From a virus: 46,023 nt of DNA. The stretch spans positions 1 through 46,023 of the IMG/VR virus record IMGVR_UViG_3300006921_000025; one strand, written 5' to 3'. Position numbers and translations under genes: made by a program. Of the stretch, positions 44,301-46,023 are shown piece by piece. Positions within the stretch are counted from its first letter, which is position 1. Each line of letters starts with the position of its first letter. The notes under the pieces are model-generated. The model did no database searches and had not been told where the DNA came from. It saw only the letters and a list, made by a program, of their open reading frames with translations.

Positions 44301-46023
44301 AGGCGGTATGATACACCCTGACATGGGTGAGAGTCACATAGGACATCTATTCGACAACAGTGTAGCAAGCCCACGTCAAGCACCTACATATGAAAATCAC
44401 AACTGGGAGCGCATCAACCCAGTAACCTTTGATTCAGAACTAGGTGCATGGAATGATAACTCTCCATTGCAGACTAGTTATGAGTTACATGACCGCACAT
44501 TATTTTTCCATGTCACAAAGATGGGGCACACGCATACACACAGGTATCCAACTGTCTATACACATACAAGTGGTGTAGAGAACGACGTAGTATCTGTAAC
44601 AGCGTGGAATAGTAGCACAAGCATACTTACCATCGATACAACACACGGAAGCAATATACTCAATGCAAACGTCTTTGATGCTGGGTTTGGTACTAAAGAA
44701 GATACTCGAAAGTTCCTACGTGTGTATAACCCGACAACTGATGAAGGTGCTGTATGCACATACATTGCGCAAAGTGATAATACATTAGACGTTGTTGGCG
44801 ATGTTAACTTTGCTACATTCATGGCAGGTCAAACTGTTACAAATCTAAAGGTAGTACCTTCCTATTACATACCTGCTGGAAGCAACAGGTTCTTCGCAGC
44901 ACGTCGATTACGTGACCATGCAGAAGTTAGCGGCAACTCACCTGATATGGCTAACACGTTGTACTATGTATCAGGACAGACAATAGGATACGACGCATAT
45001 AGCAAACCTGTGTTGACACCTATGCCATTCCCAAGAATGGGACATCACTTCGTCACACCAACAATGCCGATGCTACCCGGACACTGGGCGCACCCTGCTT
45101 ACCAAAGCCTATACAGAAGACATTTGATTGATTACCAAATGACAAATGGTTTTGTTGATTCAAGTTTAGTTGCAGATAATACAACATCTACGAATAAGAA
45201 AGCGGCAGTAGCCACAGCAATAGGCACAGGTGGTATAACAGAGAACATTCATGCTATGGATGCAGAGATTAATTTTAGTGGTGTAAACGCCGCACCGTCG
45301 CCGCCCAGCGATATTCACGGCGGGGCATTTACGTTAATGTTCGAGAGTGGTGTGAAATATGACGGTTACGGTGTATTAGCATCATCTGATGGTACAAGTA
45401 CAACTTTAGCGGCAACTGTAAACAAAGCAGGTGGTCACAGTATTGTACTTGAGGCTGCTAGTGAATATACACAGAGTAGACACTTCCCTGACCCTGCGGA
45501 AGTGGGTGCTTACCAAATAGTCATACAACCTAATGTGTTCCATAATCAGTTAGTTGGCTACCATAACAATTCAGGTGCTGCATTAACCAGTCAGCAGATA
45601 AACACGGTCATTGGCATAAAAATGGATAGTGATGGTAATGTAGACCGCACTAAGGGTGGTATGACATTAGTGTTAGCAAAAGCAACACAAGCAGATGTAC
45701 GCGGTTGTGAGGTATTCATCAATGAAGCGATATTAGATATTAGTAATGACCAAGGTAGTCAATTTACAAACATACCACCGTTGATGTTGTATAACCATGT
45801 AGGTGTACAATTAACAGAAAGCCCTGCGTTTACTAGAAAGGGTTTCCCATATAGCACAATGTTTAGCGATGCGACCCCCGCACACACTTTGCATATACCA
45901 TGGTGGAGCATATTACACAAGAATGCAATCAAACATAATGGGTCAGCAGTTTCAGAAGCAACAAATTATAGAAAACTATCTCAATATAGTCCCGAAGATT
46001 ACTATATGTTTATGAGAAGTACC
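32392..46023 (+). CDS. Giant tail hub/fibre protein with N-terminal LamG-like lectin domain (3' end beyond window)
   Basis: ATG 32392 follows GGGGGAAG; the frame stays open for 4544 codons to the window edge. Residues ~60-230 match a concanavalin-like LamG domain: NLTIEAWVMPDCGGTIIEKE, a jelly-roll body, TTAIELYINGELVVRQS, then TYIGGKGGKFRGTMEGIHL. The rest is Ser/Thr/Gly/Asn-rich beta sequence with no enzyme motif noticed. HxH clusters occur at 38242 (GHHVH) and 44524 (GHTHTH). No transmembrane segment or signal peptide was seen. Location after the tail-tip gene and the lectin domain suggest receptor binding or a long tail fibre/hub. Codon use changes along the gene (AT-rich around 38.3-40.7 kb, more GC-rich around 41-42.3 and 43.7-45.1 kb), suggesting assembly from modules. 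Confidence 0.8.
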   Translation, partial: MTVISRKTHGFFFNGITDSIIVPEGDFSELGHRTTRGTDDVRVILSENAPLSTRDSVATSGIFNKNLTIEAWVMPDCGGTIIEKEGQYKLSLGHVDTPGPASFEVFMEGEGGEERYYLTTATLATDRYEGTVYPHIEYQGLQDSYNRFVSSRDDATELNKNHRPLIHVIATVRTTAIELYINGELVVRQSIKDRDLALKPSTKQTYIGGKGGKFRGTMEGIHLNASFKTSMIEGNSPLSDSDTLLLYRFEEPIAPIEDVFTYSAHTSSSGLSVLTMTKTDAQLLASKLTGNTVTTGTIDFTSSPYSSGNYEVLDSSSGSTVVRSISHVPYNILVNPDGITPSTSKPNQKPPERLRLHSINNLENTNPTLTVSSIHLDFINTSNSNNGLIGVLNTSRSANVDNHFVVVGADLLIDSGTSKPYQPPHYTSQIIDRTGQMIIDESDFENHGFVYSSTIATTTSDANNPFAVVWPTTLSEDFQIGHSGRHIKNHVEGHTFLRMLPKAIDEIIDQQGNGNADIVDVMYSDMHKGIEKQVAVNSLVDVYRDFNDVVIDNVVSSSTITVAFNSYNGTSSPPAGKRKLIAIGGPDFDYTPFALKGPIPQYNKYDADNDETHHDSNIGDYHVTPSKESRVAILHVPRLAALTPSLSPFVEIHYSAIDLTGASMSGTVQPLLMVEKTVPSSDTLVSGAEYVYDSIIHAIGSGMTLHAPGGYIDVYASDLGIDSPVVQEHGLVGDTSEGYSADTEVDETLTPANYTPRNNADSIQNGTPQAIIESVSTSGLHNSAFNRLYLNKIDQTKTLIDKGSYSRLAPDVVLDSGSAGQFDTGTVSSSSPIHETYDIIDNHILADTNDADFRIFIQPTDRRRSMQLANVNLSTRFNRATILYLMSRAKVRSIEESVGDEGGYTTLSCIGVGDSLISRSIDFTGKGSPDSHIVKEIEPNAPVVTVTLGGPGQGAMDTRPVFQRSMLAHEAYSTRRSYAVTATKLVVPNNDTGTLHIKPLNNESEDLASWGTYGFPRYGRIHLQDGSSAKYTSKTGTTFVFAAATLGSGDFISNNGSEYLSIAKLLNALGYMKGPTSGTVTINGNFTIYNESGFGENSDLENGTTVNDRMHQTMNDVQHDYQLGTQYASTRALAEIPVFAEQFFHDSVGPNNAFKIHVDATHTAHTYNPSPVGRRQKSENELADREAHSAYSTAISNNTHVPSTSVIKWDATNLKLYVNDIGIFPAATTSASTFQDIDTQLRYRKVFLNSGDWAWYRNNPSSDGYLQIGLVNNSLYNMTEKFTEFLQPGVSVFIGGPVVDDSVRAISSDILTPSSDYENRDEYYYDAASVKTQGGNVDYGLRQYVSAVEFKAGPESNPHAARIDSKRATGKVLSATVAKLSAYNDKAITVTLSADDFVKFPNLGYDTLADAPSATGDLGYEVQYNDNGTIYKYQYHGHIKTINSVATPKNSITLVLQSSGSTYPVVSYGITITNALGSGYSNSHTGAMTASAGTPNDIFTVGDSIFIANGTNRGEITAVSSTTITVGGGITGNISDGTELYGHGLPDGIDITLTSKRRTILGTSVSAIVSDGSQYYRELKNSLNITDVTITAMSSSAITVDGASGKNVNDLHGMNVKKGDTLYYYNDDTVDKIRRIGIVSTVESANASGVQTINMTASVPSLPGSGTIKLATWIGDYEDKDAVLNATWINPYAQGGLRDGDTVWANMSYNNPHAVEGLFAKSRGVLNESQVWNAFDNGAGELDTTNPRDSIPLENFLIGNTCLETARNYVQHVNRTVEENYLALGLTSAQAPVVAYIDPYLSTDEHARVLLYNVAHDKEFIAFQDIHMQVQTSSQATQIGWPKEVVESGDTSRTELHKVNAAYNGSGPSPWTTQIDVTNGFLSQNPYIRSTQQSKYIESAYAHDLANRHTEDLLDSTTYGDTTAVLSSSNVRLPTDGRKIEGARLYGKAHGHHVHTGYSYGGEVSGLSTGYSLTPRTNDSVVLFKIANPLHSFSRIPNNNVSVYVEELSSLRTDTTGCSLRDPSTFFDTPDGTRVIPAFLCLKGIRNTTLDLSSHGESRLQHLPQWKDMDFIRRLTIDLGVVSQKDSVVNTLAGAEEIVRLVNQHAALTARVQTGSAHDPAPFWDVDNGDRGTHMGYIRAHIGREVQDLNGNVGYTIVLHSTVPGASGRNFCAWLDNSNGQTSYQPQFLVGHGGRWRNFWALPDEREGENMHPAPMPLNKHGRPFAPITTLQQYITSSNSGEDVISVADYDDNAVMRAVSDSISGKGHNTINTESLDIKGSSSSLIKGLRTGTNAIGRINFGGLVASGVPGWSPHAGKWGCGEQNSDSYTKRYGTLSTTTYSSYIPTKDISSDVVGNEPIYGFRFKNNIGADSGVRFIYKKIGDAFANSNTSLPNTIDDEVCVFFDDRDVAQGGFTIGKHVQGSGDITGRMEIASTTTIDGSSVDITTTEHSWLGGKWRGVPSPDCTILVDDIVLSGTKLTITHKVPFTTSFGSDKLGYYGFPKENGVIHISGYKETSSPAAIANVGYTASYTYRDGDVFYGIQGITSTQLSTFNANKQISSSANWTCLLTDEIMAAVTAAAINAGEEINTEDGLTFDCTNMYAADGKTLGEWGVSPNAIKIRSYDTKNKIKPLNKSFTATLHQDQGIKAAHLEFGEIEKAVRPSGTADWTFGTSRAVTDTLIDDSSRNVDCGYVPYTLLQINTVAKGSNANTATPVLVDSQNVPVDINNWSEGLRGLQFTRSCGDHILPKIDNPHVIIDVSESTSFGLRAKLTQRAFHFIIPRYRPSPTPSLVSAPERKRIWISPTKSIVATAKMTTSSDVTTLEWVADTATENWPTAEGSIDLLTSLYASTDNTREFDGLRSIGSVFSEPIVYFRGGKSSKDHSVPLFFGGGFSGVTLDVNDGTQNDYSTFYTHPYSTGPTGVTGLQNANEISTSYAMLDGNAMFAFFPGAALCNQHRGSITPPAFNQQNILAPDLSKGGVTYSAGEIKAKPVPLVLRFAHPTARYEDHADGTDSKTTYLIFGPGQAFPFTQEVADADSGNAANTKEPFPGRVIVSGSTWASIPLDESIANSRHVFPNHIVNEKYNFMPPSKVYYDATAGFHWRAMVNWESPAGYCWKGKFSQRPEHGRHYGQQFNDDTPHDVTGTAQIGYDLTHIHPKMHTPTIGFGITMAADTVWHMDGGFHPGGSWLDNQITFNPPHAGKSAARVLSSNWERANQIHPTAFRTSGVLTGRILDYIGNGSEAVATADAKMEYIVVDATRCQNGEELATVLGAAINAFPGAGALKSLGGTHMPSMGNAMRQDRYGWIPLAGTSDYDHTTDAGNYVETPSSSSQTTLEQLPTSGWIRLHQGTNTRFACYHSREVLADSSNWKVRFYLAPNRINGLNLLEAPETWEKYIDDDGTSFTEAISSSYTLYVWSKAGTMRFNNENVSTRDHMTQVHFSGIVDAVDRTKPIGAIGWHGERYSYLNSLKINTTITKNTSSTTTSGYAAGLGAYHEMLNFSPYGTAGTVMNVHSNIPVVAPMQGSPESTPTIDGIGNALGTHLVKSGFYSKFNLGSGSSEGWDTYTYNFNDTDETGNANQWVAPTNYTTTLPKELTTPQGLYSSAFLVVSYECESSLIAKYDRDGITANGDWLQVIGQGSNPITYAGTTQWDERFHGQDRFVAPANAGPNVEALIVEDTIVPVGTPSNGNWADTLFSGGSGTYFFSATPTDLKLQNATPGLNKTGDLLFDLDHSVGSALLQTDDAERNTSADKYAAAHSSGFPINYWMGDVNALQMYQDSAAKNFSVENIVWKRMDGGNLSMPAINARGLGAVPWMTRVKSNTAYQTGEKIYGNVRFSFETTNSAMMPILQAQELAHPELMRKHPYKIGNVLNIPNEEIQFQSITVRDETGQVHKIEGGSPLGTIIRGFRIPENRGVKGNAPALANSGKIPNLKVQLPDPNSIPGNIVVRSGFDPIQAYQHETIGTGGMIHPDMGESHIGHLFDNSVASPRQAPTYENHNWERINPVTFDSELGAWNDNSPLQTSYELHDRTLFFHVTKMGHTHTHRYPTVYTHTSGVENDVVSVTAWNSSTSILTIDTTHGSNILNANVFDAGFGTKEDTRKFLRVYNPTTDEGAVCTYIAQSDNTLDVVGDVNFATFMAGQTVTNLKVVPSYYIPAGSNRFFAARRLRDHAEVSGNSPDMANTLYYVSGQTIGYDAYSKPVLTPMPFPRMGHHFVTPTMPMLPGHWAHPAYQSLYRRHLIDYQMTNGFVDSSLVADNTTSTNKKAAVATAIGTGGITENIHAMDAEINFSGVNAAPSPPSDIHGGAFTLMFESGVKYDGYGVLASSDGTSTTLAATVNKAGGHSIVLEAASEYTQSRHFPDPAEVGAYQIVIQPNVFHNQLVGYHNNSGAALTSQQINTVIGIKMDSDGNVDRTKGGMTLVLAKATQADVRGCEVFINEAILDISNDQGSQFTNIPPLMLYNHVGVQLTESPAFTRKGFPYSTMFSDATPAHTLHIPWWSILHKNAIKHNGSAVSEATNYRKLSQYSPEDYYMFMRST

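Noticed and set aside
1-46023. tRNA genes, CRISPR arrays, insertion sequences, integrase and attachment sites
   Set aside because: I saw no cloverleaf with CCA-type end, no regularly spaced repeats, no transposase or integrase motifs and no terminal repeats. A dedicated scan could still find a weak case.

Overview
This window reads as one continuous stretch of a tailed double-stranded DNA virus (Caudoviricetes, HK97-type head, siphovirus-like tail module). Every gene I support lies on the + strand. Genes are packed with ATGA, TAATG or TTGA overlaps or gaps mostly under 50 bases, so there is no gene-free stretch above 300 bases. No tRNA, rRNA, CRISPR, insertion sequence, integrase or host-like housekeeping gene is visible. 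The DNA is AT-rich. Shine-Dalgarno sites are strong (GGAGG, GAGGTGA) and start codons are varied (ATG, GTG, TTG and probably one CTG). The host cannot be read directly. The many predicted zinc sites in morphogenesis proteins, an AbrB-type regulator, a LAGLIDADG protein and an Arf/Ras-like GTPase make an archaeal host my preferred inference, perhaps an uncultivated marine archaeon with a magrovirus-like virus, but this is not proven.

Layout. 1-1034: end of an unknown gene, a membrane-anchored small GTPase, and a 59-residue AbrB-like protein. 1040-8933: a coupled run of unknown, probably virion or morphogenesis proteins (Gln-rich, Lys/Pro-rich and Gly-rich), a two-helix membrane protein, and a protein with a tandem zinc/HTH module that is the best small-terminase candidate. 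8935-13347: packaging block of large terminase, a LAGLIDADG-domain protein and a portal carrying two predicted zinc sites. 13388-19769: three small proteins and a 1753-residue protein that ends in a ligase-like nucleotidyltransferase fold lacking its key catalytic residues. 19818-22795: head maturation protease fused to scaffold (with a likely internal scaffold start), major capsid protein and a likely decoration protein. 22806-26893: small connector and adaptor genes. 26908-32372: tail tube, a SAP-domain protein, tail assembly chaperones joined by a -1 frameshift at a G-rich slippery heptamer, a short tape measure and a putative distal tail protein. 32392 to the window end: one open reading frame of at least 4544 codons, still open at the edge, beginning with a LamG-like lectin domain. 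It is probably the tail hub/fibre or host-recognition protein.

How it fits together. Terminase pumps DNA through the portal into a shell built by the capsid protein on the protease-scaffold. Connector proteins close the head. The chaperones load tail tube protein around the tape measure, whose 307 residues predict a short tail of roughly 45 nm. The giant protein would sit at the tail tip. The most unusual items are the viral GTPase, the dead ligase domain in a giant head-region protein, the tandem zinc-HTH protein, the LAGLIDADG protein inside the packaging operon, the probable CTG start, a motif shared between the scaffold C-terminus and a small neighbour, and the size of the terminal gene.
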